Notes: generated by a model from the sequence alone, not told the origin. Positions 53,666 to 62,136 are shown, counted from the first letter of the stretch. The stretch is DNA of 63,203 bases from Candidatus Nanoarchaeia archaeon (GCA_028713895.1 JAQTNH010000001.1:93847-157049); one strand, 5' to 3'. Numbers and translations are program-made.

Positions 53666-55537
53666 ATGGCGAAGGAAGTAGACATTGCTGAAACACTTGG
53701 CGCGCAGATGAAGGCGGTTTCAGTAGCAGAATTCTTCAAGAAGAACAAACACCTGCTTGGATTTGACAGCCCTGTAAAATCAATGCTAATGGTTGTCAAG
53801 GAAGCAGTTGATAATTCGCTTGACGCAACAGAAGATTATGCTTATGAAAATTTCAGGAAGACAAAACAATGGGCATACCCTGAAATAATTGTTGAGATAC
53901 GAAAAGCTGAACACGGGCTGGCAATAATCCCAGAGGGTTCGGACATACCTATTGCTGATATTACAAAGACAGGAAAAACATGGGATGTTGAATACTTCGG
54001 CAGGAAACTGCGCGCATCCTCAGTTGAGGGTGAAACAAAAACATACAATATCGAGGGAACAAAAGTCCAGCTCACAGACACAGGCGCAGTAAAGCCGCAG
54101 GTGTTTGTAAATGGGGCAAAGGCAAATGTTGAAGAACGAACTTTGAAATACCAGGTTGTTGTAACAGACAATGGGCCTGGGATAATCGAGAAAAACCTTC
54201 CGTTCGCATTCGGCAAACTCCTTTACGGCTCGAAATTCCACCGCCTCAGGCAGTCGCGCGGACAGCAGGGGATAGGAATTTCATCCGCAGTTCTTTATGC
54301 GCAGCAGACAACAGGTTTGCCCGCAGTAATAACCTCAAAGACTGAGAAAAACAAGGCTGTGCAGATAAAGCTTACAATCGCAGACAACAATGAGCCAAAT
54401 ATCCACGAGAAAACAACAGTCCAGGATTTCCCGTATGACCATGGGACAATCTTTGACGCTACAATCGAGGCTGATTATGTTGCAACAGGGGAAAAATCTG
54501 TTTATGAATTCCTTAGACGAACAGCAATAGTCAACCCGCACGCAACAATACTGTTCATATCGCCTGAAAAGGAAAAATTCAAATTCGCAAGGACAGCAAA
54601 CGAACTGCCTTTGGAATCAAAGGAAATCAAGCCGCACCCGCACGGACTGGAATACGGGATGATGCAGGGCCTGCTTGAAAAGACAAATGCGCGAAATATC
54701 AGGGGATTTTTATCAGGGGACCTGTCAAAGGTAAGCCCTGGAATCGCAGATGATGTTCTCAAAAAAATTGAAATGAACCCCAATGCAAAGCCTAAAGAGC
54801 TTGGCAGGGAAGAGATTGAAAAGCTCCTGCGCGGGCTTCACAAGACGCCGCTGCAGCGTCCGCCAACTGACTGCCTTAGCCCGATTGGAGAGGATGCACT
54901 CAAGAAAAGCATCCTCAAGGATACAAAAGCAGAATTTGTCGAGACTGTTTCGCGAAAGCCCACAGTTTACCAGGGAAGGCCTTTCCTCATTGAAATCGCG
55001 CTGGCATACGGCGGAGGAATAAATGCAGAGGGGATGGCTGAAAGGCTCAGGTACGCAAACAAAATTCCGCTGCTTCATGATGCGGCAGGATGCGCAATCA
55101 CGCGCGCAATCCAGGAAATGAGCTGGAAGCAGTACGGAGTGCAGAATGTTGCGCAGAACGGAATCCCGATGGGGCCTTATGTCATACTTGTGCATCTGGC
55201 GAGCGTATGGGTGCCGTACACATCCGAAGGAAAATCAGCAATTGCAAATTATGATGAAATCATAAAGGAAATAAAACTCGCTCTGCAGGACTGCGGCAGA
55301 AAGCTGAAGTCATTCCTCAGCTCAAAAAACAAGGCGCAGAGGCAGGCAGAGAGAAAGAGCATGTTTGAAATCTATGTGCCTGAGCTGGCATACAGCCTTG
55401 AGCAGGTGACAGACGAGAAAAAAGAAATCATTGAAAAAGACCTGAAAAAAATACTTGGAAAAGACAAGATTGACGGCGAAGACATTGAGGAAGAAAAGAC
55501 AGTGACGCCAAAACCCGCAGAAGGAGAAGGTGAGTGA
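53666..55537 (+). CDS. top6B: Topoisomerase VI subunit B
   Basis: 623 residues. GHKL ATPase: K-E-A-V-D-N-S-L-D-A, V-T-D-N-G-P-G-I near 165, S-R-G-Q-Q-G-I-G-I-S. The middle helix-two-turn-helix and transducer end in E-I-A-L-A-Y-G-G-G-I and S-K-N-K-A. The ATG at 53666 is favoured by GGTGA overlapping the dim2 stop. Works with Top6A as an A2B2 heterotetramer for decatenation. Confidence 0.95.
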   Translation: MAKEVDIAETLGAQMKAVSVAEFFKKNKHLLGFDSPVKSMLMVVKEAVDNSLDATEDYAYENFRKTKQWAYPEIIVEIRKAEHGLAIIPEGSDIPIADITKTGKTWDVEYFGRKLRASSVEGETKTYNIEGTKVQLTDTGAVKPQVFVNGAKANVEERTLKYQVVVTDNGPGIIEKNLPFAFGKLLYGSKFHRLRQSRGQQGIGISSAVLYAQQTTGLPAVITSKTEKNKAVQIKLTIADNNEPNIHEKTTVQDFPYDHGTIFDATIEADYVATGEKSVYEFLRRTAIVNPHATILFISPEKEKFKFARTANELPLESKEIKPHPHGLEYGMMQGLLEKTNARNIRGFLSGDLSKVSPGIADDVLKKIEMNPNAKPKELGREEIEKLLRGLHKTPLQRPPTDCLSPIGEDALKKSILKDTKAEFVETVSRKPTVYQGRPFLIEIALAYGGGINAEGMAERLRYANKIPLLHDAAGCAITRAIQEMSWKQYGVQNVAQNGIPMGPYVILVHLASVWVPYTSEGKSAIANYDEIIKEIKLALQDCGRKLKSFLSSKNKAQRQAERKSMFEIYVPELAYSLEQVTDEKKEIIEKDLKKILGKDKIDGEDIEEEKTVTPKPAEGEGE

Positions 55538-55538
55538 A

Positions 55539-56624
55539 ATGGGAGACAAAGCAGGCACAAAAAAGAGAATTGAAGAGCTTGGAAAAATGCTGCTGAAAGA
55601 GATTAAGGCAGGCAACAACCCGTTCATGGACATCCCAATCCGCGCGCTTTCAAATGTCGCATTCAACCCGAAAAGCAGAATCATTGAGATGGGCGATGCA
55701 AAATCAAAAAGATACTTTTTCAATATTGCGCACATACGCAAGTTCGTGCAGACAGTCACTGCAGCTGCAATCGCACGCGAGCTCCTGGCAGTTGACAAGC
55801 ACCTTAGCCTGCGTCAGGTTTTCTACCGTATGAGGCGAACAATTCCCGGAACAAACATTGACATGGTTGACGAACAGACAGAGAGCAACGAGGCAGTCGA
55901 GGATATGGAACTGCTTTCAGACAGTTCGCGCGAACTGCTGCACATCAATGCAAACAAGAACGGCTCGGCAGCAGGAAAAATCATAATCAAAGACAAGGGT
56001 GATTTGATTGACTGGTCAAAGCTCGGGAGCGGAGGCTGGGCAATCCCATCAAACACCGAGGACATTGAGTTCAAGAAAGTGGATGCAAAGTTCGTGATTT
56101 ACATGGAAAAAGCAGCAATGTGGGAGCGCCTTCACGAGGATAAAGTGTGGGACAAGCTTGACTGCATAATAATTGCATCACAGGGACAGGCAACAAGGGG
56201 AATCCGAAGGCTTCTCCAGCGAATGAACACAGAGCTCAAGCTGCCGGTTTATATCCTGACTGATTTTGATCCGTGGGGATGGTATATCTACTCTGTCCTG
56301 AAATTCGGCTCAATCGCTTTGGCATACGAATCAAAGCGGCTGGCAATCCCGAATGCAAAATTCCTGGGCTTGACAGCAGAGGACATCAAGAAATACGGGC
56401 TGGAGCGCCAGAAAATCAAGTTCACTGAGCGCGATGCAAGCAGGCTCAAGCAGATGGTTGATTATGACTGGTTCAAGGACAACAAGGACTGGCAGAAGCA
56501 GTTCAAAATGATGCAGCAATACGGCGGCAAAATCGAGCTGGATGCACTTGTAACTAAGGGAATCAGCTTTGTCTCAGAAAAGTACCTGCCTGAGAAAATC
56601 AAGAACAAGGACTGGATAGACTGA
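55539..56624 (+). CDS. top6A: Topoisomerase VI subunit A (Spo11-like)
   Basis: 361 residues. Catalytic Tyr near residue 96 in R-Q-V-F-Y-R-M-R-R, Toprim acidic motif D-F-D-P-W-G-W-Y-I-Y. Cleaves both DNA strands with 2-base overhangs. It starts one base after the top6B stop, with AGGTGA as ribosome site. Odd: its last 21 bases (encoding N-K-D-W-I-D-stop) are repeated after the gene with only synonymous changes, separated by a hairpin element. Confidence 0.95.
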   Translation: MGDKAGTKKRIEELGKMLLKEIKAGNNPFMDIPIRALSNVAFNPKSRIIEMGDAKSKRYFFNIAHIRKFVQTVTAAAIARELLAVDKHLSLRQVFYRMRRTIPGTNIDMVDEQTESNEAVEDMELLSDSSRELLHINANKNGSAAGKIIIKDKGDLIDWSKLGSGGWAIPSNTEDIEFKKVDAKFVIYMEKAAMWERLHEDKVWDKLDCIIIASQGQATRGIRRLLQRMNTELKLPVYILTDFDPWGWYIYSVLKFGSIALAYESKRLAIPNAKFLGLTAEDIKKYGLERQKIKFTERDASRLKQMVDYDWFKDNKDWQKQFKMMQQYGGKIELDALVTKGISFVSEKYLPEKIKNKDWID

Positions 56625-56675
56625 TTTTTCCGTGCACGCTTTTTAAAAGGGTGCAACAAGGACTGGATTGACTAA
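56604..56675 (-). repeat. Hairpin element flanked by a 21-base duplication of the top6A 3-prime end
   Basis: Direct repeats lie at 56604-56624 and 56655-56675, with 19 of 21 bases the same. Both read Asn-Lys-Asp-Trp-Ile-Asp-stop; the two changes are ATA/ATT and TGA/TAA. Between them, read on the minus strand, is GCAC-C-CTTTT (56654-56645), then AAAAG-C-GTGC (56643-56634), then tail ACGGAAAAA. The arms differ from the tRNA-intron copies but stay complementary and keep the facing Cs. Confidence 0.7.
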
Positions 56676-56724
56676 GCAAAATTTATATATTATCGTTTAT
56701 AAATAACAGTATAGGTGGTGTACG

Positions 56725-57120
56725 ATGCTAACAGATTGGATATCCGACGCAGTACAAAGAATAAAACACGGCAAAATTGTAGAGGAAGGCAATTTTAAGA
56801 AAAAAAGAGACTTGCCAAAAATAGAAAACCTTGACAATGCATATCTTACACTAGAATGTGTTTCAATAGTCGCTTTGAATGAGCGTACAAAAATATTCAG
56901 AAATACTATCGAAACAAAAAAACCCCAGTCTGGCAAAACTCTTGTTAATCTTTTAAGAAATGAGATAAAATGTCGCGGGTCCAGCTTTGACAGTATGGAA
57001 TTCCATATGGAGCACAGGAGAAAAAATGCAACTGATTATATACAATTAATGGGTTATCCTGCAGACGGATTATTGGAATCTTTTCAATGTTATGGGATAG
57101 AAATAGAAGGGTACAGATAA
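56725..57120 (+). CDS. Small hypothetical protein
   Basis: 131 residues, basic, soluble. E-C-V-S-I-V-A-L-N-E-R-T-K-I-F-R-N and G-Y-P-A-D-G-L-L-E-S-F-Q are the most structured parts. No family recognised. AGGTGGTG precedes the ATG, and two TATA boxes (TTTATATATT, TTTATAAATA) lie at 56680-56706. Confidence 0.68.
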   Translation: MLTDWISDAVQRIKHGKIVEEGNFKKKRDLPKIENLDNAYLTLECVSIVALNERTKIFRNTIETKKPQSGKTLVNLLRNEIKCRGSSFDSMEFHMEHRRKNATDYIQLMGYPADGLLESFQCYGIEIEGYR

Positions 57121-57174
57121 GCTTTTTCGATTAGGCGAAACCTTTTTAATTCGCTTTACTTATTATTTTCTTAT

Positions 57175-57290
57175 GCCCGTGTAGCTCAGTGGCAGAGCGG
57201 CAGCCTGTTAAAGCCTTTCTTCCGAAGAAAGCCTTGGGAAAGAAGGATGCTGCGAGCTGTAGGCCGCAGGTTCGAACCCTGTCACGGGCG
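57175..57290 (+). tRNA. trnN: tRNA-Asn (GTT) with 44-base intron
   Basis: Acceptor GCCCGTG pairs with CACGGGC (57283-57289). D stem GCTC/GAGC; anticodon stem GCAGC (57200-57204) with GCTGT (57256-57260). Loop C-T-G-T-T-A, anticodon 57207-57209, variable AGGCC, T loop TTCGAAC. The intron (about 57211-57254) sits at the canonical 37/38 position and is mostly the C-C mismatch hairpin, ending in a second copy of the 3-prime anticodon strand (GCTGC). No encoded CCA. Confidence 0.9.
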
Positions 57291-57332
57291 TAGGCGTTTA
57301 TTTTTTTCTGGTGAGGCGTAGGGGGACTTATT

Positions 57333-57641
57333 GTGGGATCTAAATTAGTTGACGAAATAATGGAAGACAAGATTACAGAAGCAATTTTGTATAAAATGGG
57401 AGAAAATCCAACAGCTGACAAATTGGCGCATTCATTTCCAAACGTTGGATATGGAGTAATCTCGATATTGAATTATTTAGAGCGCAGACAACTTATTACA
57501 ACCAAAAAGATATCCACAGAAAGAGATGGAATTACAAGAGAAGAAACAGTTTATACAACTACATGGGAAGGAGAAAAGGTTATGAAAGAAATCGAAAAAA
57601 GGAAGCAACCAAACCCTCTTGAACATTGGTGCAAAAAATAA
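57333..57641 (+). CDS. Small winged-helix-like protein
   Basis: 102 residues from GTG with AGGGGGA six bases upstream. The order of helices then a strand pair (L-A-H-S-F-P-N-V-G-Y-G-V-I-S-I-L-N-Y-L-E-R-R-Q-L-I-T-T, then E-E-T-V-Y-T-T-T-W-E-G-E-K-V) fits a winged helix of the PadR/MarR sort. Could be a DNA-binding regulator. Follows tRNA-Asn. Confidence 0.65.
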   Translation: MGSKLVDEIMEDKITEAILYKMGENPTADKLAHSFPNVGYGVISILNYLERRQLITTKKISTERDGITREETVYTTTWEGEKVMKEIEKRKQPNPLEHWCKK

Positions 57642-57672
57642 TAATATTTTTTATTTTATGCAACAAAAAGGA

Positions 57673-58071
57673 TTAACGGCTTTGCAAATACTTGCTTAGC
57701 GCCGACTGCAATTTGTTGTAATATTCGCTAATTCTGCTGTCGGGTATCCCGTCTTCTGAGAAGTGAACAGCGGTTTCATGTAAACACAGGTTATAAAGTA
57801 CAGGCTCATAATACCCTTTTTTGATATTCTTACTAAAAAGAGGCAAGTCAAATTTGGTAGTTATGGCAGGGAAATCCCTGCTTTTGAAACGACCTGTATA
57901 CCCAGTCATGTGAGTTTCGAAACATTCATTATGATACTTTTCTGTAACAGAAGACTCAAGTTCAAATTCCAGTCCAGCATCATCTGAAACGTTCTTAAGA
58001 ATTTTTTTAACTTCTTTTGGAGACACTGGTTTTTTGAACCTAAACATGTGGTTTGCTTTTTGTGTTGCCAT
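57673..58071 (-). CDS. Hypothetical protein
   Basis: 132 residues, soluble, with beta/alpha character (M-F-R-F-K-K-P-V-S start, G-R-F-K-S-R-D-F-P-A-I, L-Y-N-L-C-L-H-E-T-A-V-H-F). No family recognised. Convergent with the winged-helix-like gene; a TATAAATA box lies at about 58100 in the gap shared with the next divergent gene. Confidence 0.6.
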   Translation of the reverse strand: MATQKANHMFRFKKPVSPKEVKKILKNVSDDAGLEFELESSVTEKYHNECFETHMTGYTGRFKSRDFPAITTKFDLPLFSKNIKKGYYEPVLYNLCLHETAVHFSEDGIPDSRISEYYNKLQSALSKYLQSR

Positions 58072-58160
58072 ATCTAACTTAAGGTGAGTGTGTGTTATAA
58101 ATATTTGTAACTGGCTTTTTGTGACATAGATTTTTATTTGAGAAAAAGGTGGGTTTAATT

Positions 58161-58580
58161 ATGGCAGGCATTGCTGAACTGATTGAAAAAATATTGTGGA
58201 GGCATTACACAGAGAATGACAGCGATGAAACGCAGCTGGACAGGCTAAGGAGGTACAAACAACCGCAGAAAAGTTGTTATGCTGATTTCAGAGAGGGCAA
58301 GGCGCGCCTGTACATAAACGGCAAAAACGAAGCTGGCGCAAACAGGCTGCACTACTGCGCGTACAACAACACTGAATGCGTACGATTCATCACGCGCGAG
58401 GACCTGGACAAGCTGATGGAATCAGAGAACCCATATATTTTCCAGAAGATCAATGCGAAAACAATTGCGCGCAAGACACTTGATGGCGGCATTAAAATCG
58501 CGGGGTGCGACATAAAAAGGCCCTCAAAAGTTATGAGTCTTGATGCTCTTGAAGTAGAAGTAATCAGGGCTGTTTTGTAA
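58161..58580 (+). CDS. Hypothetical protein
   Basis: 139 residues, basic, soluble. C-Y-A-D-F-R-E-G-K-A-R-L-Y-I-N-G-K-N-E-A-G forms a likely beta hairpin, and the C-terminal half is helical. AGGTGGG lies seven bases before the ATG at 58161, deciding it over GTG 58149. Function unknown. Confidence 0.65.
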   Translation: MAGIAELIEKILWRHYTENDSDETQLDRLRRYKQPQKSCYADFREGKARLYINGKNEAGANRLHYCAYNNTECVRFITREDLDKLMESENPYIFQKINAKTIARKTLDGGIKIAGCDIKRPSKVMSLDALEVEVIRAVL

Positions 58581-58627
58581 TGGGCAGCAGAGTTAACTTT
58601 ATATTCTTTTGAGTTTTGGAAGGAATT

Positions 58628-59329
58628 ATGGCGAGCCTTAAAAAATACGTTTTGGTTGGAATCCTTGGGATAATCTTACTCATAGCAGGGATAATGGTTT
58701 TTGCAAAGCTTGGCGAGGAAGTGGTTGTGGTGCAGAACAACACGACAATCATTGAGCCTGAAATCGATGAAATACTTGAATCGCTTGAGAGGTTCAATGA
58801 CCCAAGATTCGAGGATTCAACGCTTTATGTAATCCTAAACGCAGAGGGAGAAACCAACCTTTCATTCAAGGTCTCGTCTCTTGCAGTCCACAACACATTT
58901 TTTGACGCATGGTACCCCCTGAACAACATTTCAACAGAAATAAGCGGGGACAGGATTATCCTCAAAAAGATTTTTGCTGATGCAGGGGTGGTATACAATG
59001 AATTTTATGTTTACATCCCAGAGGCTGTTCTGAATGAGAACGGAACAATGAGGAATGCCACAATGCCGCAGAACAAGTTCCACATGTACAATGAGTTCGT
59101 TGAACTTATCGCAGGAGAAACTGATTTGATTGAAATCACAATCCTCAAGGACAAATCGCTGTTCGAGGATGCAGATGGCACTCTTGTGTTTGCGCCGCAG
59201 ATAAGGATAACATCGCACAAAAACCTGACTATGCCTGATATAGACTCTGGACAGCTGTGGTTCAACGTGACAATGGGCATGAACAATAATGGCACTGTAG
59301 AAGCTGGCTATAAGTATACCCCCAAATAG
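58628..59329 (+). CDS. Membrane-anchored extracytoplasmic protein
   Basis: 233 residues. One N-terminal helix (about 6-28: Y-V-L-V-G-I-L-G-I-I-L-L-I-A-G) anchors a beta-rich outer domain with several N-x-T/S sites (N-N-T-T, N-G-T, N-V-T). No family recognised. GGAAGGA precedes the ATG. The next gene is a small two-helix membrane protein, so the two may act at the envelope. Confidence 0.68.
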   Translation: MASLKKYVLVGILGIILLIAGIMVFAKLGEEVVVVQNNTTIIEPEIDEILESLERFNDPRFEDSTLYVILNAEGETNLSFKVSSLAVHNTFFDAWYPLNNISTEISGDRIILKKIFADAGVVYNEFYVYIPEAVLNENGTMRNATMPQNKFHMYNEFVELIAGETDLIEITILKDKSLFEDADGTLVFAPQIRITSHKNLTMPDIDSGQLWFNVTMGMNNNGTVEAGYKYTPK

Positions 59330-59359
59330 TTTATTAACCAGAATCTGCTTCTTTAAAAC

Positions 59360-59575
59360 ATGGTGAGCACAAGAGGAGTTGTTATCGGAATTCTTGTAAT
59401 GATTTTTGGGTTTATCGTGATGATTACAGCCCTGTCCCCGCAATTTTTGTTCAGCATGGGCATACTAAGCGTTGCCTGGTACAACACGATACAGAGCCAG
59501 TTCAAGATTTGGGGCATTTCCCTGAGCATCCTGATTATAATAATCGGCTTGGTTGTAATGGGCAAAGTTGACTAG
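59360..59575 (+). CDS. Small two-helix membrane protein
   Basis: 71 residues: helices at about 6-35 and 50-68 with a polar loop containing W-Y-N-T-I-Q-S-Q-F-K. No family recognised. Thirty bases after the anchored protein, possibly in the same transcript. Confidence 0.6.
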   Translation: MVSTRGVVIGILVMIFGFIVMITALSPQFLFSMGILSVAWYNTIQSQFKIWGISLSILIIIIGLVVMGKVD

Positions 59576-59622
59576 ACAAAGCGAAAAGGTTTAAAAGAGT
59601 TGAATATTTCTTCTTCATTATT

Positions 59623-59735
59623 GGCCCAGTAGCTTAGCCTGGTGGAGCACCGGTCTTATACGACGCGCACGGAACAAGTTTCCATGCGAGCTCCGAGTTA
59701 ACCGGGGGTCCTGAGTCCAAATCTCAGCTGGGCCA
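59623..59735 (+). tRNA. trnI: tRNA-Ile (TAT) with 39-base intron
   Basis: Acceptor GGCCCAG with CTGGGCC (59728-59734), discriminator A. D stem GCTT/GAGC. Anticodon stem CCGGT (59650-59654) with ACCGG (59701-59705). Loop C-T-T-A-T-A gives anticodon TAT at 59657-59659. Variable GGGTC; T stem CTGAG/CTCAG. The intron, about 59661-59699, follows position 37 and has its own hairpin (GCACGGAA...TTTCCATGC). The T loop is TCCAAAT, with C where Psi55 is expected. UAU reads AUA directly. Confidence 0.85.
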
Positions 59736-59757
59736 TATTAATGTTTACGTGAAAACT

Positions 59758-60924
59758 ATGAAAATCGCAATTTTTACAGACATGTTCTTGCCAAGTGTCG
59801 GAGGAATCATAACATCCACCTGCCATCAGGCAGAGGAGCTTGTAAAGAGAGGGTATGATGTGGCGATATTTGCGCCTGGAGAACGAAAAGAAATTTGTGA
59901 TTACAAAGGCGCAAAAGTTTATTATCTGGACTCAAAAACATTCCTTTTCTCGGATTTCAGGATTTCGCATCCGCACCAGTTCGGAAAAGAGCTTGAGAAT
60001 ATCCTGCTGAAAGAAAAGCCGGACGTATTCCATATCCAGACCCCATTTCCAATTGGGTTGGCAGGCATTTACTACGGAAGAAAATTCAAAAAACCAATAG
60101 TCATGACGCTGCACGGAGACGTTGAAACGTATACTGCACAAATCACAAAGGGAAGATTTGAGAAACTAATAAAGAACACAGCTGGGAAATTAAGCATGGC
60201 TTTTATAAAATTTCTCTGCAACCGCTGCACCAAAGTAATAACCCCAGGGAACAGCATAGACAAATATTTCAGGGATTACGGAATAAAAAACACTGTTGTA
60301 ATACCAAGCGGGATAGCAGAGATGCCAAAACAGAAGGGAAGAATTGGCATACGCAAAAAGTATGGCATCCCCAGGGATGCAGAAATAATACTTTATTTCG
60401 GAAGAATAAGCTTTGAAAAAAGAATCGATGTGCTCGTCAGGGCATTTGATGTTTTAGAAAAGACAAACAAAAAAGCGTTTCTTCTGATTGCAGGAACAGG
60501 GCCCCAGCTAAAGCCCTTGGAGAACCAAGTAAAAAAGATGAACCTTAAAAATGTAAAATTCGCAGGTTTCGTGCCAAACGAAGAGGTTCTGCCCGTATTC
60601 AAAGCAAGCAGCATTTTCGCATCTGCCTCTGATACTGAAGCACAGGGACTCACATTTGTAGAAGCGCTGTTTGCTGGAAAACCAATTGTCGGAGCAGACA
60701 GATTCGGGGCGCAGGACATGATATTTAACCATAAAAACGGGTTTTTGTTCAAACCAGTGAATGCAAAAGAAATGGCTGAAAAGATGAGCCTGATTCTCAA
60801 TGACAGGAAACTTGCCAAAAGAATGGGCATTGAATCCAGAAGAATCTCAAAAGAGTACACTGTTGACAAATTCGTAAACAGGATTACAAAATTGTACGAA
60901 GATGTAGTAAGGCATAACGTTTAA
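59758..60924 (+). CDS. GT4-family (GT-B) glycosyltransferase
   Basis: 388 residues. D-M-F-L-P-S-V-G-G-I start of GT4 enzymes, H-G-D near 122, the C-terminal nucleotide-sugar domain I-L-Y-F-G-R-I-S-F-E-K-R, and the E-x7-E region E-A-Q-G-L-T-F-V-E-A-L. Adds a sugar to a lipid or glycan; donor unknown. First of three glycosyltransferases interleaved with tRNA genes, suggesting an envelope glycan locus. The ATG at 59758 is preferred; a GTG three codons earlier is open. Confidence 0.88.
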   Translation: MKIAIFTDMFLPSVGGIITSTCHQAEELVKRGYDVAIFAPGERKEICDYKGAKVYYLDSKTFLFSDFRISHPHQFGKELENILLKEKPDVFHIQTPFPIGLAGIYYGRKFKKPIVMTLHGDVETYTAQITKGRFEKLIKNTAGKLSMAFIKFLCNRCTKVITPGNSIDKYFRDYGIKNTVVIPSGIAEMPKQKGRIGIRKKYGIPRDAEIILYFGRISFEKRIDVLVRAFDVLEKTNKKAFLLIAGTGPQLKPLENQVKKMNLKNVKFAGFVPNEEVLPVFKASSIFASASDTEAQGLTFVEALFAGKPIVGADRFGAQDMIFNHKNGFLFKPVNAKEMAEKMSLILNDRKLAKRMGIESRRISKEYTVDKFVNRITKLYEDVVRHNV

Positions 60925-60952
60925 AAACCAACCCAAGTTCTTTTTAATATAA

Positions 60953-61027
60953 GCTCCGATTGTCTAGTCCGGTCAAGGATCCTGGCCTTTCGAGCCAGTG
61001 ACCCGGGTTCAAATCCCGGTCGGAGCA
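60953..61027 (+). tRNA. trnE: tRNA-Glu (TTC), no intron
   Basis: Acceptor GCTCCGA with TCGGAGC (61020-61026), discriminator A. Anticodon stem CTGGC/GCCAG around loop C-T-T-T-C-G-A, anticodon TTC. T loop TTCAAAT. 75 bases, without intron or encoded CCA. The only uninterrupted tRNA gene in the window. Confidence 0.95.
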
Positions 61028-61053
61028 CATTATTTTTATTAAAATGTGATAGA

Positions 61054-61779
61054 ATGGCAAATCCCAAAATTTCAATAATAATCCCTTCATACAATGAAGA
61101 AGAACAAATTGGCGACCTTTTTGAATCTATCAAAAAACAGAAATTCCAGGATTACGAGGTAATAGTCTCGGACTCTGGAAGCACAGACAACACAGCAAAG
61201 ATAGCAAAAAGCTACGGCGCAAAGGTAATCACAGGCCCAAAGAGAGGCCCAGGCGCAGGAAGGAACCTCGGGGCGAAAGAGGCCAGGGGCGACATACTTG
61301 TTTTCTTTGATGCTGATGTCAGGCTCGTGGAAGAAGACATATTAAAATCCATTGAAGAGCTGTTCAAACGTAGAACAGATGTTGTGGGCGGAACAACAAG
61401 GTACGGCGCAAAGGACGGGGCATTGATAAACAGGCTGATTTACAAAATCGGAGAGATAGTGCACCCTATATTTTTTACGAAAGGATTTGTCCCAGGATTC
61501 TCGCATTTTGTGCAAAAAGAAAGTTTTGAAAAAATAGGGGGATTTAATGAGAACCTGCAGGCTGGCGAAGATATTGATTTGGGTTCAAGATTAATCAAGG
61601 TTGGAAAGATGGTCACATTAAAACAAAAGGTTCTGGCGTCTTCAAGAAGACTGACACAGTTGGGATGGACGGAAGTGCTAAAAACCTGTGCGATAAGTGC
61701 ATTTTGCAATATTTTCAAAAAAAATAACCCAAAAAGCATCATATTCAAACCTGCTTCAGGACTGAAAGGAAAAGAATAA
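61054..61779 (+). CDS. GT2-family (GT-A) glycosyltransferase, copy 1
   Basis: 241 residues. I-S-I-I-I-P-S-Y-N-E-E start, V-S-D-S-G-S-T-D-N-T, the D-x-D region F-F-D-A-D-V, and the later G-E-D-I-D-L-G acidic motif. No membrane helices. Probably transfers sugar from NDP-sugar to a lipid or glycan. Bases 61129-61278 match copy 2 (62293-62442) at 149 of 150 positions, whereas the rest of the two genes is well diverged. Confidence 0.88.
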   Translation: MANPKISIIIPSYNEEEQIGDLFESIKKQKFQDYEVIVSDSGSTDNTAKIAKSYGAKVITGPKRGPGAGRNLGAKEARGDILVFFDADVRLVEEDILKSIEELFKRRTDVVGGTTRYGAKDGALINRLIYKIGEIVHPIFFTKGFVPGFSHFVQKESFEKIGGFNENLQAGEDIDLGSRLIKVGKMVTLKQKVLASSRRLTQLGWTEVLKTCAISAFCNIFKKNNPKSIIFKPASGLKGKE

Positions 61780-61810
61780 TTTTTTAAATACTAAAATCCG
61801 GGGTATACAC

Positions 61811-61927
61811 ATGAAACGAGGCTCAAGAATCTGGAAAAAGCGAAGACAGTGCAGATGGAGAACCAGAAAAAAGATAATCAGGGAAAGAAAACGCAAACGA
61901 AAACAGGAAAGATTGCGAGCAAAGTAG
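61811..61927 (+). CDS. Very small, highly basic protein (eL41-like)
   Basis: 38 residues, MKRGSRIWKKRRQCRWRT followed by repeated Lys/Arg to R-L-R-A-K. About half the residues are Lys or Arg. Its own promoter (TTTTTTAAATACT at about 61782) lies about 25 bases upstream and a GGGG sits nine bases before the ATG. Size and composition resemble ribosomal protein eL41, which is a single basic helix; the identity is not certain. Confidence 0.6.
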   Translation: MKRGSRIWKKRRQCRWRTRKKIIRERKRKRKQERLRAK

Positions 61928-61994
61928 TCCTAAGTAGTTATTTCTTTTTTGTTATGAAAACCTTAAAAAGGGCTTTCGGGTTAGAATTAATTAT

Positions 61995-62132
61995 GCGGAG
62001 GTACCCAAGCCAGGTCCAAGGGGCAGGACTTAAGCAGCCCTTTCTGCGCTTTGCTTGAAAGCGTTGGCGGAAAGGAAGCTGAAGAAATCCTGTAGCTTAG
62101 TGCTCTCGTGGGTTCAAATCCCTCCCTCCGCA
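61995..62132 (+). tRNA. trnL: tRNA-Leu (TAA) with 52-base intron
   Basis: Acceptor GCGGAGG with CCTCCGC (62125-62131), discriminator A. Anticodon stem CAGGA (62024-62028) with TCCTG (62088-62092). Loop C-T-T-A-A-G gives TAA at 62031-62033. Long variable arm (62093-62107) as expected for Leu. One T-T mismatch is present in the T stem. The intron (62035-62086) follows position 37 and contains CAGC-C-CTTTC (62035-62044), GAAAG-C-GTTG (62057-62066) and GCGGAAA (62067-62073). Confidence 0.88.
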
Positions 62133-62136
62133 CATT

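Noticed and set aside
57249-57260. Alternative tRNA-Asn fold using GCTGC (57249-57253) as 3-prime anticodon strand
   Set aside because: It would leave a 12-base variable loop. GCTGT at 57256-57260 gives the normal 5-base AGGCC, so the first copy belongs to the intron.
62035-62086. Box C/D RNA inside the tRNA-Leu intron, as in some archaeal tRNA-Trp introns
   Set aside because: A CTGA is present but no box C; the intron is explained by the hairpin family.
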